Origin: Ponticaulis sp. | Lineage (GTDB): Bacteria > Pseudomonadota > Alphaproteobacteria > Caulobacterales > Hyphomonadaceae | DNA length: 52,781 nt | Direction of reading: 5' to 3' | NCBI GenBank assembly: GCA_002701295.1 | Contig: NZUJ01000074.1 | Span: 1-52,781 of the forward strand | Part shown: in pieces, positions 8,306-18,704 of the stretch | How the letters are laid out: each line of letters begins with the position of its first letter | Numbering within the stretch: the first letter of the stretch is position 1 | Made by a program: the position numbers and the translations under genes | Notes under the pieces: model-generated | Told to the model about the DNA's origin: nothing | Databases searched by the model: none | Seen by the model: only the letters and a program-made list of their open reading frames with translations

Positions 8306-10936
8306 TTAGTAGGTGTAACGCAAACCGAACTTCGCTGTGTAAGAATATTCTTCATACTGCAGAAGACGGCTGCCTCGCGGGCCTTTCTGGAAGGCGACGT
8401 AAGGTTCGTCTGACATGTTGATCAGATCAGCAAAGACCTGGAAGTTATCGTTCACGCGATACTTGGCCGAGGCATCAAGCTGAAGGTGGTCGCGAACATA
8501 GCGATCTTCCATCGCAGACCCGCCCAGCTCATCAAGATACTCGTCTCGGTAAGTCGCTGTCAGGCGCAGTTCCAGACCATTCTTGTCATAGCCAATCATG
8601 GTGTTCCAGGTGTTTTCGGAAGATGCCGGCAGAGGAATTGTCCGCAGATTGCCGTCTTCATCCGGCACGTCACCTTTCGCATCCGTATAGGTGTAGTTCA
8701 GACCAACAAGCAGACCATCAAGCGCACCTGGGAGGAATTCGAGAGACTGCTGATAGCTGAACTCGAAACCGCTTACCGTCGCTGTGTCACCATTGATAGA
8801 GTAAGACACTTCATCGTCATCGGTCGGGAACTCATAGCCGCGGAAGGCGGTTGGACCTTCCAGGGTGACGTCAACGATGAAGTCATCGATGATCTTGTGG
8901 AAGACACCAGCCTGAATCACACCACCGGTTTCAAAATAGTATTCGGCAGACGCGTCGAAGTTCCAGGCGCGGTATGGATCGAGATCAGGGTTGCCGAATT
9001 CAGCTTCCATCTCATTGTCATCATTCGTTTCAATGATCTGGTTTGGCGCGATCTTGCCGATCTTCGGACGAACGATGGATTTGAAGGCACCGCCGCGAAG
9101 CACGATCTTGTCCGTTGCGTCATACTTGAGGTTAAAGCTCGGCAACAGGTCAGTATAATCCTTGGTATACTCAACCGGGGTCACGAACAGCGTGTCATCG
9201 GTCTGTACCACGCCGTTATAGGTCGCGTCTTCTTCGACAAGCTGGACTTCATTTCCTTTCATGGTCGTGTCGGTCTGCTCGATACGCACACCACCAACCA
9301 TAAGAAGTTTTTCCATCTCATAGCGGCCTTGAATGAACGCCGCGACAACATCTTCTTCAACTTCGAAGAATGCTGCTGCCGATTCAAAATCTGCGTCCAG
9401 TTCTTCGAGTTCCAGCTCACCATTTGCGAGGGCAGCAGCGTTAGCGGCCCGAACAGCGCCCAGCTCAGGAACGAAACCGATATCGATCAGGCCGTAACTG
9501 CCAGGGCCAGCCACGTCAGCAAGCGTGTAGCTGGCGCCTTCGTATGGGTTCTCGTTCAAAGAGTAGCTTTTATCCTTCAGGCGAACCTTGAAGCCACCTT
9601 TAAGTTCGAACTCATCACCATTGGCGAGTTCAAACTTGCGGGCCGCATCAAACTTGCCGGACCATTCGGTTTCTTCAGCAAGGCCGTCGATATAGGCGAC
9701 CTTGTCGAACTCATAACGTGACGCATCATTGAAGAGCGCTGAACCGGATGTGACATCAAATGTCGTGGTTTCGAGATCTGAATAATCAAACAGGAAGCCA
9801 ACGCCTTCATCTTCAAACTCGGTGACGAATTCCGTCTGGTCCTGAGTGTCATACTCGTGCTCTTCAGCTTTGGAGTAGGCGATCTTGTAGTCGAAAGCCC
9901 ACTTGTCCAGCTCGGTTTCACCGCCAACCTGGTAAGATTGAATCTTCTGGCTCTCAAAACGATCCTTCAGGTCACGAACAACTTCGATCGGCTCATCTGC
10001 ATCAGAGAACTGAGCGGTTGTATCGGTTCCGCCAACAACTGAATCGCCATCCAGTGCGAAGATCAGCCGACCACGAGTTTCGAAGTCGTTGAACTCACTG
10101 TAAACGCCGCGCGCATAAAGTTCTGTGTGCTCTGCCGGGCGCCAGTCAAAAGAAAGCGTGCCACTCAGACGTTCGCGATCAACGTCATAATCGCGATATT
10201 CGACGTCTTCGGCATAAACGATACCATCGTCTGTGACGTCCCAGCCTTCCATCTCCATATTGTCGGTAGATGTCTTGCGGTCATAGTAAGACAGACCGCC
10301 AGAAATGCCGAAATTGTCAGTTACCGGGAAGACGAAATCAACAGCGCCTTTTGGGGACGTTTCTTCGCGCAGGTCGTTGTAAGACCCTTCAAGCGTCGCC
10401 GAGATATATGGCTCGTCGCGATCAAACCCCTTCGTGGTTTCAATCTCGATGCTGGCGCCAATCGTGTCGGCGTCCATATCCGGTGTGAGTGTCTTCTGAA
10501 TGGAGACTGACGAGATCAGCTCGGAAGCGATCACGTCGAGCGCGACGGCGCGCGTATCAGATTCAGGCGATGGCAGGCGAACTCCATTGAGTGATGATGC
10601 GTTCAGAGCCGGGTCAAGACCGCGAACAGATACGAAACGACCTTCCCCCTGGTCGTTCAGAACGTTCACACCTGTCAGCTTCCGGACGGATTCCGCAATG
10701 TTCTGATCGGGAAACTGACCGATATCATCACGTGTCAGAATGCTTTCGACGGTGTCTGAATTGCGTTGTCGGGCGATGGCCTCTTCCATCATCGCCCGCT
10801 GACCAACAACGGAGATGGTCTCCATCATCATATCGTCGTCATTGGCCGACTGGGCCAGTGCCGGTGCGGTGAATGTAATTGTTGTCAGTGCGGACGTCAG
10901 CAGCAGCGCACGCGTGCAGGAAAGCGTCGATCTCAT
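8306..10936 (-). CDS. TonB-dependent outer-membrane receptor 1
   Basis: 876 residues. The signal peptide ends in APALAQ. A TonB-box-like stretch (METISVVGQR) follows at about residue 38. The plug domain comes next (DIGQFPDQNIAESVRKLTGV, then GEGRFVSVRGL and SSLNGVRLPSPES). Beta-barrel repeats occupy the rest, ending in the aromatic C-terminus KFGLRYTY. The plug wording FPDQNIAESV/RGL is that of the large carbohydrate or oligomer receptor group common in Caulobacterales, so a carbon substrate is more likely than a siderophore; this is inference. It has its own terminator. Interleaved palindromes lie upstream. Confidence 0.93.
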   Translation of the reverse strand: MRSTLSCTRALLLTSALTTITFTAPALAQSANDDDMMMETISVVGQRAMMEEAIARQRNSDTVESILTRDDIGQFPDQNIAESVRKLTGVNVLNDQGEGRFVSVRGLDPALNASSLNGVRLPSPESDTRAVALDVIASELISSVSIQKTLTPDMDADTIGASIEIETTKGFDRDEPYISATLEGSYNDLREETSPKGAVDFVFPVTDNFGISGGLSYYDRKTSTDNMEMEGWDVTDDGIVYAEDVEYRDYDVDRERLSGTLSFDWRPAEHTELYARGVYSEFNDFETRGRLIFALDGDSVVGGTDTTAQFSDADEPIEVVRDLKDRFESQKIQSYQVGGETELDKWAFDYKIAYSKAEEHEYDTQDQTEFVTEFEDEGVGFLFDYSDLETTTFDVTSGSALFNDASRYEFDKVAYIDGLAEETEWSGKFDAARKFELANGDEFELKGGFKVRLKDKSYSLNENPYEGASYTLADVAGPGSYGLIDIGFVPELGAVRAANAAALANGELELEELDADFESAAAFFEVEEDVVAAFIQGRYEMEKLLMVGGVRIEQTDTTMKGNEVQLVEEDATYNGVVQTDDTLFVTPVEYTKDYTDLLPSFNLKYDATDKIVLRGGAFKSIVRPKIGKIAPNQIIETNDDNEMEAEFGNPDLDPYRAWNFDASAEYYFETGGVIQAGVFHKIIDDFIVDVTLEGPTAFRGYEFPTDDDEVSYSINGDTATVSGFEFSYQQSLEFLPGALDGLLVGLNYTYTDAKGDVPDEDGNLRTIPLPASSENTWNTMIGYDKNGLELRLTATYRDEYLDELGGSAMEDRYVRDHLQLDASAKYRVNDNFQVFADLINMSDEPYVAFQKGPRGSRLLQYEEYSYTAKFGLRYTY

Positions 10937-11302
10937 GTTGGATTCCCCAATTTCTCCTCAAACTGGGGCGTCCATATTCTCAACCGATGACAGTTCGGAG
11001 ACGTGTCGGTGACACTTCGGTCACAAGCTCGCGACACTTTTTCGAAATTATCACCGGATACGGATCAACAGGTTTCTGTTTTGAATGATTGCGTTATCAA
11101 ATATGGCCGGGTGCATGACGCAGAAAACTTATTCAGAGCAACTGTCTAACGCCATCACTCTATTCAACGATGCCTCGTGAAAAGCCTGATGGTCCTGGCT
11201 CTGAAAGCTCTCGCAGGAATGTCCGAACGCAGAATAGACAATTGCGCTACTGTCTGAGCATGTCGCCCAGACAATTGCTGTTCTGAAGGACTGAAGAGAG
11301 GT
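10937..11302. promoter_or_regulatory. 366-base upstream region of TonB receptor 1 with palindromes
   Basis: No gene is seen here. Two overlapping dyads occur at 11003-11024: GTGTC-N3-GACAC and GTGAC-N6-GTCAC. They lie about 70-90 bases upstream of the receptor start and could bind a dimeric regulator. Further out AGACAATTGC occurs twice as a direct repeat (11236-11245 and 11269-11278, 33 bases apart). Promoter elements were not identified with confidence. Confidence 0.4.
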
Positions 11303-12193
11303 TTAGCTCTTCGAAGCGCCGCCAGTGCTGGCTTCCTGAGGTGCGGTATCAATCAGCTGAAGCTTGCTGGTCTGCACCGTGATCCGTCCAACTTCCTCTG
11401 TATCCACCACAATTTTGACCGGGATGACCATGTTCGGAATGGCTTCAGCGAAATAGATACGCATCGGACCATCAATTCCCGACAGGTTATTGCCCTTATC
11501 GCCTTCGTCATATCCGGCAACACGCTCCATGCTTACATGGCATTCATAGCCTTTGCCGCGCCAGGCCTTGGTTTTGACGTCGGTCTCGCCCTGATAATTC
11601 AGTGTCAGACGCGTCAGCTGTTTGCCGTCAAAGGTCGTAATGGGGCCACCGCACGGATTTTCGGCCGAACGCGGCTCGAAGGCGATATTGACGAGCGCCG
11701 TGATCGGGTCGAGCGCGCTGAGTTTTTGGTCTGGCGTCGCAGGCGGGAAACCGAGATCACCAAAGCTTGGTGTTGCTGTCATCGCGACATCGTCTTCACC
11801 CCAGGTCATTTCGACCCGGCGGTTCTTTTTCCCATCATAGTTCTGGCTGATATAATTGTAGGACTGAAGACCGTTTTCCTTCACATATCCGCTTGATGAC
11901 AGGCGCATGTCATAGTCGACAAAGATGTCTGCAATACCTGTCGTTTTGACGCGCGAGCTGGACGAATAAATGCCGTCATGCAGCTTCACATCCCAGGTCG
12001 CTTTGCCGGTGACAGGAAGAAACAGAAACCAGGCTGTTGCTTCAAGCTCGTAAATATAGCGCTTGGGCTGCCCATCCAGAACCTCTTTCAGAACCGGGTT
12101 GGTGCCTGGCGGGTGCGCGGCCTCACCGAGAACAGGAGCCGCCGTCAGTGTCAGTGCAGCCAGAGAAAGACCAGCGAAGAGTTTGAGTTTCAT
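11303..12193 (-). CDS. DUF3108 domain-containing exported protein
   Basis: 296 residues with a Sec signal peptide (KLKLFAGLSLAALTLTAAP). The mature protein has the DUF3108 layout: a repeated beta-strand core with YIYELEATAWFLFLPVTGKA and the SSRVKTTGIADIFVDY strand. DPITALVNIAF and a lipocalin-like ending (MVIPVKIVVDTEEVGRITV) follow. Family members are periplasmic and of unknown function. Two Cys (near residues 180 and 217) could pair. The C-terminus is a low-complexity tail of small residues. It lies upstream of TonB receptor 1 on the same strand, but a 366-base gap argues against one transcript. Confidence 0.85.
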   Translation of the reverse strand: MKLKLFAGLSLAALTLTAAPVLGEAAHPPGTNPVLKEVLDGQPKRYIYELEATAWFLFLPVTGKATWDVKLHDGIYSSSSRVKTTGIADIFVDYDMRLSSSGYVKENGLQSYNYISQNYDGKKNRRVEMTWGEDDVAMTATPSFGDLGFPPATPDQKLSALDPITALVNIAFEPRSAENPCGGPITTFDGKQLTRLTLNYQGETDVKTKAWRGKGYECHVSMERVAGYDEGDKGNNLSGIDGPMRIYFAEAIPNMVIPVKIVVDTEEVGRITVQTSKLQLIDTAPQEASTGGASKS

Positions 12194-12428
12194 GTCAAAA
12201 TGACCTTATACATGACGCGGACGCCCACCCTGTCGAAGCAATAACACAAGCAGACCATAGTGAAGATGAACAGTCTGATCTACGATTTGCCATATTTCTT
12301 CTTCAGTTCGCTGATATTTCAAAACGCATGAATCCGCTAAAAGCGGCGAATCAAGGTTGACGTTTCTCAGAAGAACGCGTAATTGCCGCGCTTCAAGTTT
12401 TCAGACAGTTTAAGCAAGAGGCGCTGCC

Positions 12429-12722
12429 ATGTCGCGCGAATGTGAACTTTCCGGCAAATCTCCGATTATCGGACATCGGGTGAGCCACTCAAATATCAAG
12501 ACGAAACGCCGGTTTCTTCCAAACCTGGTGAACGTCACTCTGCGTTCAGAAATTCTGGACCGTGCTTTCAAAATGCGCATCGCGGCATCGACCCTGCGCA
12601 CAGTCGACAAGCATGGCGGCCTGGACGGTTATCTGCTCAAGACAAAAAAATCAGCGCTTCACGATAAAGCGCAGAAAATTCTGTCAGATATCGAGAAGAA
12701 GCAAGCAGAAGCCTCTGCTTAA
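12429..12722 (+). CDS. rpmB: 50S ribosomal protein bL28
   Basis: 97 residues. It matches the alphaproteobacterial bL28 pattern: SRECELSGKSPIIGHRVSHS, then NIKTKRRFLPNLVNVTL, and LRTVDKHGGLDGYLLKTKK. It is a structural protein of the large ribosomal subunit. The long C-terminal helix ending EKKQAEASA is usual in this class. It is monocistronic, with its own terminator 24 bases after the stop. Its position upstream of cobT-cobS agrees with my memory of gene order in relatives. Confidence 0.97.
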   Translation: MSRECELSGKSPIIGHRVSHSNIKTKRRFLPNLVNVTLRSEILDRAFKMRIAASTLRTVDKHGGLDGYLLKTKKSALHDKAQKILSDIEKKQAEASA

Positions 12723-12745
12723 TTCGATCTGAATGCCGAATTCGG

Positions 12746-12772
12746 AAAAGCGCCTTGCGGGGCGCTTTTTTT
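12746..12772 (+). terminator. Rho-independent terminator of rpmB
   Basis: Stem AAAAGCGCC with GGCGCTTTT around a TTGCG loop, ending in a run of seven to eight T residues. Confidence 0.93.
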
Positions 12773-12808
12773 GTGCGAAAAAGCAGAACTCAAATTCGGA
12801 GTTCCGCA

Positions 12809-14497
12809 ATGCGCGTTTCAGTAGCCCTGTTGTCTGTCCTTGCTCTTGCTGCCTGTAGTCGGGAAGTGCCGATCCGAGCGGATGTGATTTATACCGGCGG
12901 TACAATTTATACAGGCGTCACCGAAGATCAGACTGTCGAAACTGTCGCCGTTGGCGATGGCGTGATCGTCTACACTGGCCCAATGGATGGCGCCATCAAG
13001 GCGGCCAAATCCGGCGCTGAGATTGTCGAACTCCCAGATAACGCCTTCATGTTTCCCGGTTTCACGGACTCCCACGTCCACCTGTCCGGAGTTGGCGAAC
13101 GGGAGATGACGCTTAGCCTTGAGGGAGTGGCGTCCATCGAGGTGCTGAAAGCCGAACTTCTTGCCTGGCGCGAAGCCAATCCAGACGTCGATCGCATTCG
13201 CGGCCGCGGCTGGATCGAAACCCACTGGCCAGAGGGGCGCTTCCCGTCGGCAGCTGATCTTGATGAGGTCGTTGGCGATATTCCTGTCGTTCTGGTGCGG
13301 GCAGATGGCCATGCCCTGGTTGCCAATTCTGAAGCCATGAGTGCTGCGGGCATTACGGCTGAAACCCAGCCCCCATCGGGCGGTGATATCCTGAAAGACG
13401 AAGACGGCGCGCCAAACGGCATGCTGATCGACAATGCCATGGGTCTCGTTGGCGGTCTGTTTGCTGAGCCGAGCGTCGAAGATATGACCCGTTTTGTCTC
13501 CAAGGGTTATGATGTTTATGCCAGCCGCGGCTGGACCGGGCTTCACAACATGTCTGTTGGCCAGACGGAACTGGATGCGCTTCGGCAGCTGGCCGTGCAG
13601 GATAATATCAAGCTCCGGACGTATAACGCAGTAAATCCCGATCAGATTGCTTCTGCGATTAACCGCACGCCGACAGGTCGACTGCTGACAACGCGCGCAG
13701 TGAAGATCTTCATGGACGGCGCTCTCGGCTCTCGCGGCGCGCTTCTTGTGCAACCCTATTCAGACGCGCCGGAAACGCGCGGACTTCCACTGCGGACGCG
13801 AGCAGACACGCTGGAGCTTTATGCGACCGCTCTCGAAAATAACGTTCAGATTTCCATCCACGCGATTGGCGATCTGGGAAACAAGCGAGCGCTTCAATGG
13901 ATGAGCGAGGCGTTTGACGCTCACGTCACTGAAGAGGCGGAAGCCGAAGAAGATGACCCGTCCACTGGCCCGCGCTGGCGGATCGAGCATGCTCAAATTG
14001 TACAGCCAACCGACCAGCAGCGCTTTGCGGAGCTCGGGATAATCGCCAGCATGCAACCCTCTCATGCGATTGGCGACTTGCATTTTGCGCCATCCCGACT
14101 GGGCATGGGTCGTCTGGGAAATGCCTATCCCTGGAAAGACCTGATGCGCGAAGGCGCGATGATTACTGGAGGGTCAGACGCTCCTGTGGAAGTTGGCGAC
14201 CCGTTGATTGAGTTCTACGCGGCGAGTGTCCGGAAAGACCTGTCTGGATATTCCGCAGACGGCTGGCACCCTGAACAAGCCCTTACGCGATATGAGGCGC
14301 TGAAGCTCTTCACCATCAATGCGGCCTATGCGAGCTTCCGCGAAGAGGATCTCGGCACGATCGAGGTCGGAAAACGCGGGGATTTTTCAGTCTTCGATCA
14401 GGATCTGATGACGGTAGCTGATGATCAGATCATGTCGACCAGTCCGCTGATGACAATTGTCGATGGCAAGGTCGTCTGGTCGTCTTCGCCTGATTAA
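12809..14497 (+). CDS. YtcJ-like metal-dependent amidohydrolase lipoprotein
   Basis: 562 residues from ATG 12809, which has CGGAG seven bases upstream. The signal peptide MRVSVALLSVLALAAC ends in a lipobox, so the enzyme is exported and lipid-anchored. The amidohydrolase-3 fold is clear: ADVIYTGGTIYTG opening, the DSHVHLSG metal motif (HxH), VKIFMDGALGSRGALL, SIHAIGD, RIEHAQI and TGGSDAPVE with the catalytic Asp. The closing GTIEVGKRGDF is typical. It hydrolyses amide or similar bonds on an unknown substrate. The longer frame from 12755 would start inside the rpmB terminator and is rejected. Its last four bases overlap the convergent esterase-like gene. Confidence 0.9.
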   Translation: MRVSVALLSVLALAACSREVPIRADVIYTGGTIYTGVTEDQTVETVAVGDGVIVYTGPMDGAIKAAKSGAEIVELPDNAFMFPGFTDSHVHLSGVGEREMTLSLEGVASIEVLKAELLAWREANPDVDRIRGRGWIETHWPEGRFPSAADLDEVVGDIPVVLVRADGHALVANSEAMSAAGITAETQPPSGGDILKDEDGAPNGMLIDNAMGLVGGLFAEPSVEDMTRFVSKGYDVYASRGWTGLHNMSVGQTELDALRQLAVQDNIKLRTYNAVNPDQIASAINRTPTGRLLTTRAVKIFMDGALGSRGALLVQPYSDAPETRGLPLRTRADTLELYATALENNVQISIHAIGDLGNKRALQWMSEAFDAHVTEEAEAEEDDPSTGPRWRIEHAQIVQPTDQQRFAELGIIASMQPSHAIGDLHFAPSRLGMGRLGNAYPWKDLMREGAMITGGSDAPVEVGDPLIEFYAASVRKDLSGYSADGWHPEQALTRYEALKLFTINAAYASFREEDLGTIEVGKRGDFSVFDQDLMTVADDQIMSTSPLMTIVDGKVVWSSSPD

Positions 14498-15609
14498 TTG
14501 CCGGCCGAATGATCATGGTCGAACACGGCGAGGAGTGTTTTCTGCCGATCTGAAAAATTGTCATCTGACACAATGACAATCCGATCCGTTGTGTCAGATA
14601 CCGGCCGTACAGCAATACCTTCGAAATTATCGACAACGACCTCTGAGGTTAGCATGGTGAGTTGCTGAGTCTCTGAGATCAGGCCATCTTCAGACAAAGA
14701 CGATACAGCAATGGCAATCCGATTGCCGCGCAAAGGGTCATAGGATCGAAAGATCGAATAAAGCCGATCTTCGCCGTTTTCGGCTTCAACGAGGTCTGTA
14801 CCCGTTTGCATGGTGAGCTCCGGAGCGCGCAGTCTTTGAGCGAAGCCGTCTGACTCCTCACCGGTTTTATAAATGGCTACAGGCGCGCCATTATTGCGCT
14901 CTTCCAGTCCGAGAATGAATTCGGATGTTCCGCGGCTGCCCAGCGCTTCAAGCCCGCTATTGGGGCTGACATCTGTTCCGATGCCGAAGGCGCCGCTATC
15001 AAATGAGACGAGTTCTATGCCGCGTGCAAATGCACCGCAGCCATCGATATCATAGGCGAGCACCCGGTGCTCTCGTTCGAAGCTGACGTAGAGCATTTCG
15101 CCTGTCCAGCTGACGCCTTCAGAGTCGACCCAGGATTTTCCGTTAAACGGCTGGCCGGTTTCATCACGCAGAAGCGCAGAAAACGCCGTGTCCGCTGGCA
15201 CGGAAGTTTCAGGATCTACATCAATCCAGAAGAGCGTTCCCATGTCTGATGCGAAGATCAGAGTATCATCATCAAGGAAATCAAGGCCCGACAAACCGCC
15301 GAATAGCGGGTCGCTGGACGTCAATTCGAAGAGGGCCACAGGCTTCAGCGGCGCAAAAAATGCGTCCACATCCAGATCGGCATTGTTGCTGAAACTGAGC
15401 GGCGTTGCCGTCAGCTCCTGTTTTGTCGGCGGGAGATAGTCCACGCCTTCCGGGCAAGACAGCGACGAGATGGTTCTCACAGTCTCAGAGGTTGTGGTGA
15501 GAGGCGCGGATGGTTGTTCACTCGATGCACAGGCAGAGACCAGAAGCGCGGCTGCCAATGCAGTCATTACGCGATCATGATTTGAGCGCACGCGCCATCT
15601 CCTTGACAT
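14494..15609 (-). CDS. Phytase-like esterase domain lipoprotein (PF13449 type)
   Basis: About 371 residues. A lipobox (LLVSAC) follows an Arg-rich N-terminus. The mature part is a beta-propeller-like domain of the esterase-like-activity-of-phytase type: [39 protein letters not shown], then [10 protein letters not shown] and [11 protein letters not shown]. This is the usual pattern for a family of secreted hydrolases of unclear substrate. The start is uncertain. ATG 15609 gives a good signal peptide but overlaps cobT by 35 bases; ATG 15567 avoids overlap but leaves a short uncharged leader. It may be co-transcribed with cobT. The two-component shared TTAA stop with the amidohydrolase gene shows tight packing. 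Confidence 0.75.
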   Translation of the reverse strand: MSRRWRVRSNHDRVMTALAAALLVSACASSEQPSAPLTTTSETVRTISSLSCPEGVDYLPPTKQELTATPLSFSNNADLDVDAFFAPLKPVALFELTSSDPLFGGLSGLDFLDDDTLIFASDMGTLFWIDVDPETSVPADTAFSALLRDETGQPFNGKSWVDSEGVSWTGEMLYVSFEREHRVLAYDIDGCGAFARGIELVSFDSGAFGIGTDVSPNSGLEALGSRGTSEFILGLEERNNGAPVAIYKTGEESDGFAQRLRAPELTMQTGTDLVEAENGEDRLYSIFRSYDPLRGNRIAIAVSSLSEDGLISETQQLTMLTSEVVVDNFEGIAVRPVSDTTDRIVIVSDDNFSDRQKTLLAVFDHDHSAGN

Positions 15610-17539
15610 CACCGCGACGAACCGAGCGGCCAGCCTGAACGCCTAACCCCTTTTCGCGACCTTTGTGTGACGATTGTGGACTGGTATTTTGGCCGCCAGG
15701 GCCTGAATCCTCGTCAAACAGGGAGGCCAGCTGTTCTGTCATCGCACCGCCAAGCTGCTCGGCGTCCACAATCGTGACCGCTCTCTTGTAATAGCGGGTG
15801 ACGTCATGGCCGATACCGATCGCGATCAGTTCGACATCGGATTTGTTCTCGATGAAGTCGATGACATCCCGCAAATGGCGTTCAAGGTAATTGCCGACAT
15901 TCACCGAGAGCGTGGAATCGTCCACCGGCGCGCCATCCGAAATCACCATCATGATCCGGCGTTGTTCAGGCCGCGCCAGAAGGCGGTCGTGCGCCCAGAT
16001 CAGCGCTTCGCCGTCGATATTTTCTTTGAGGAGCCCTTCGCGCATCATCAGGCCGAGGTTTCGACGCGAACGGCGCCAGAGGCTGTCGGCAGGTTTATAG
16101 ACGATGTGTCGAAGATCGTTCAAACGTCCCGGGCCTGCTGGCTTACCCGCCTCAACCCAGTCTTCGCGTGACAAACCACCCTTCCAGGCGCGTGTCGTGA
16201 AGCCCAGAATTTCGACCTTCACGCCGCATCGCTCGAGCGTGCGTGCCAGAATATCGGCACAGAGCGCGGCCACCATGATCGGCCGACCACGCATGGAACC
16301 GGAATTATCCATGAGCAGGGTCACGACCGTGTCGCGGAAGTTGGAGTCGTCTTCCTGTTTGAAGGAAAGTGGCGAGGTCGGATCAGTCACGACACGTGTC
16401 AGACGCGCCGTATCAAGAACGCCTTCTTCGAGATCAAAGGTCCAGCTGCGGTTTTGTTGTGCCATGAGGCGGCGTTGAAGCTTGTTGGCCAGACGCGAAA
16501 CGGCGCCCTGAAGCCCGGATAATTGTTGATCAAGATAAGCGCGCAGGCGCGTCAGTTCTTCAGGATCGCAAAGTGTATCAGCATGCACGACTTCGTCATG
16601 CGCTTTGGTGAAGACCTTATAACGGATCTCGCGATTATCATCGCCCGCCTGATAGTTCGGGCGTACAGGCTGACTACCATCTTCGGTTTCTTCCGGATCG
16701 TCGCCCGGATTTACATCCGCATCAGCTTCCATGCTCATATTGGCGTCGTCGGAATCCTCGCTATCCATATCGGAGGCGTCGATTTCCTCCATGGATGCGC
16801 CAGTGGACTGTTCACCGGTGTCTTCATTGTCATCACCCTGTTGGGTGGTGGATTCTTCGTCGTCGCTGGCTTCGGATTCTTCGTCTTCGGTGTTCTCACC
16901 ATCCTGAATATCAGCCGCGGTAAGGTCGCGAATGAGGTTTTTGACCACTTTGGCGAAACTGTCCTGATCGGTCAGATGTTCGGCGAGATTGGTAAGGTCG
17001 CCGCCCGCGGCGCGTTCAATGTCATCCCGGTAAAGGTCAGCAATACCTTCCGCAATTTTTGGCAAAGGGCGACCGGTCAGCTTTTCGCGCAACAGGAATT
17101 CCAGCGCATCATTCAAAGGCGCATCCTGCCGGTCTTCCATCCGGCGATAGCCCGCTTTTTCGCACCGGTCGACCAGGCAGGCATCAAGATTATCGGCGAC
17201 GCCGGCCATTTTCGCCGCGCCAATGGATTCGACTCGCGCGCGCTCAGCAGCCTCAAACAGGCCGCGCGCCTCAGCCGTTTTCGGGCTGTTCTTCTGATGG
17301 GCAACCGGATCATGGTGCGCCAGACGCAATGCAGCGGCATCGGCTTCACCGCGAATTCGCGCAGCTGTTTCCGGATCCGGCAGGCGGGGTGGCGTCTTGA
17401 TGAGGATTTTCTTACCCACGGCCGACGTGCCGTCAGGCGAGAAGCCGACTTCAACCTCCTCGGTCGCGCTGAGTGCCTTGGTGGTGATGCTCAGGGCTTC
17501 GCGGAAAATATCGTCCGGAGATGTCTTCGAATTGGCCAT
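15575..17539 (-). CDS. cobT: Cobaltochelatase subunit CobT
   Basis: 654 residues from ATG 17539; an upstream ATG at 17569 adds ten residues. The N-terminal half matches CobT ([13 protein letters not shown]). A long acidic Asp/Glu/Ser linker follows at about residues 210-300 (for example [12 protein letters not shown]). The C-terminal half is a VWA-type domain with the MIDAS motif DNSGSM after VVTLLM, and VISDGAPVD. CobT forms a ring with the AAA+ ATPase CobS and drives cobalt insertion by CobN in aerobic cobalamin synthesis. cobS lies 1.1 kb further on the same strand, interrupted by an opposite-strand acyltransferase gene. No cobN or other cob gene is in the window, so another client is possible. 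Confidence 0.92.
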   Translation of the reverse strand: MANSKTSPDDIFREALSITTKALSATEEVEVGFSPDGTSAVGKKILIKTPPRLPDPETAARIRGEADAAALRLAHHDPVAHQKNSPKTAEARGLFEAAERARVESIGAAKMAGVADNLDACLVDRCEKAGYRRMEDRQDAPLNDALEFLLREKLTGRPLPKIAEGIADLYRDDIERAAGGDLTNLAEHLTDQDSFAKVVKNLIRDLTAADIQDGENTEDEESEASDDEESTTQQGDDNEDTGEQSTGASMEEIDASDMDSEDSDDANMSMEADADVNPGDDPEETEDGSQPVRPNYQAGDDNREIRYKVFTKAHDEVVHADTLCDPEELTRLRAYLDQQLSGLQGAVSRLANKLQRRLMAQQNRSWTFDLEEGVLDTARLTRVVTDPTSPLSFKQEDDSNFRDTVVTLLMDNSGSMRGRPIMVAALCADILARTLERCGVKVEILGFTTRAWKGGLSREDWVEAGKPAGPGRLNDLRHIVYKPADSLWRRSRRNLGLMMREGLLKENIDGEALIWAHDRLLARPEQRRIMMVISDGAPVDDSTLSVNVGNYLERHLRDVIDFIENKSDVELIAIGIGHDVTRYYKRAVTIVDAEQLGGAMTEQLASLFDEDSGPGGQNTSPQSSHKGREKGLGVQAGRSVRRGDVKEMARALKS

Positions 17540-17663
17540 AGGGGAGATATAGGCGTGTTGAGCGCTCATGCGAAGCGCAGATTTACGCTTGAGTGACTTC
17601 TGTTTCTGAAATTGTCAGGATAGGACAAAGCACTGGCAGATCTGGGTGCCAGATGGAGGGGAT

Positions 17664-18704
17664 ATGCGCGAAAACAGATTTGATTTTCTGCGGCTTGTTT
17701 TTGCGGGAATGGTGGCTGTTTATCATATGGTCGCGCTATCGCTTTCTGCGCCGGGTGTGCCGGAAGAGCGTCTGGCGAGTCTGGCTGAAGTCTCCATTCA
17801 GGGGTTTTTCGTTTTATCTGGCGCTTTGGTGTTTGGATCGCTTCTGCGAACGGATGGCATTTCGGCATATGCCATGAAACGGATTCGCCGCCTCTATCCG
17901 GCATATCTGACGGTCATACTGATCTCCGCAATTGCGGCTTTGGCGCTGGTTCCGGAACCGCGCGAGCACCTGAACGGCGTGCTTCACTATATTCTGGCAA
18001 ATGCCGTGTTTCTGAATTTTCTGGGGCCGGACCTGCCGGGCGTATTTGAAGAGCAGCGGTTTACGGCTGTGAATGGCGCGCTCTGGACCATCAAGATTGA
18101 GGTCATGTTCTATATCGTCTTGCCTATCCTGGTCTGGTTCCTGAACCTCACGGGAAAGCTCCGGCTCGTATTCATGGCGCTGATTTACATCGCGGCAGAG
18201 ATATGGCGCGGATTTCTGGAAGCCAAAGGTCTGGCTTCCGGTTCAGGAATGATCATCCAGCTTTCAAGACAGCTACCGGGGCAGATGAGCTTTTTCATCG
18301 CGGGCATGCTGGTCTGGGAATATCGTGACCTTCTCAGAAGCAAATGGTTCATCGCACTCACTATAGGGGTCATTCTGACCGGAGTGTCATATCTTCCTTA
18401 TGCCGAAGCCGTGCGGGCGGCGGGACTGGCGCTGCTGATCGGCGCAATTGGCCTTGCCCCCGGCCCACAGATCAATGCCGCGCGGTTCGGAGATATTTCC
18501 TACGGGGTGTATATCACCCATTTCCCGATCATTCAGACGGTGATTGCCGTAGGCTTGTTTCAGACCTCGGTCGCAACAGGTTATGCCGCGTCAGCCTTTG
18601 CGACGGTGATGGCGGCATTCCTTCTCTGGCACCTGATCGAGAAACCCTTCCTCAGCCGGGACAACTGGTATCGCCGGCATGAAAAGGGTGATCAGGCAAC
18701 CTGA
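17664..18704 (+). CDS. Acyltransferase 3 (OafA/YrhL-like) membrane protein
   Basis: 346 residues with about ten transmembrane helices. The N-terminus [20 protein letters not shown] holds the FDxLR signature and the catalytic-type His in helix one. [19 protein letters not shown] and [13 protein letters not shown] are further family landmarks. It transfers acyl groups, commonly O-acetyl, to cell-surface polysaccharides at the inner membrane; the acceptor is unknown. ATG 17664 is chosen because GGAGG lies four to five bases upstream. It sits on the opposite strand between cobS and cobT and overlaps the end of cobS by 13 bases, a likely later insertion into a cobST pair. Confidence 0.9.
   Translation: MRENRFDFLRLVFAGMVAVYHMVALSLSAPGVPEERLASLAEVSIQGFFVLSGALVFGSLLRTDGISAYAMKRIRRLYPAYLTVILISAIAALALVPEPREHLNGVLHYILANAVFLNFLGPDLPGVFEEQRFTAVNGALWTIKIEVMFYIVLPILVWFLNLTGKLRLVFMALIYIAAEIWRGFLEAKGLASGSGMIIQLSRQLPGQMSFFIAGMLVWEYRDLLRSKWFIALTIGVILTGVSYLPYAEAVRAAGLALLIGAIGLAPGPQINAARFGDISYGVYITHFPIIQTVIAVGLFQTSVATGYAASAFATVMAAFLLWHLIEKPFLSRDNWYRRHEKGDQAT

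Noticed and set aside
8486-9721. A 411-codon plus-strand frame
   Set aside because: It is the shadow of TonB receptor 1, whose domains and strand order are clear.
12818-13753. A 311-codon minus-strand frame
   Set aside because: Antisense to the amidohydrolase; no start signal or family features.
16523-17596. A 357-codon plus-strand frame
   Set aside because: Antisense to cobT; the hydrophobic look comes from reading the acidic linker backwards.
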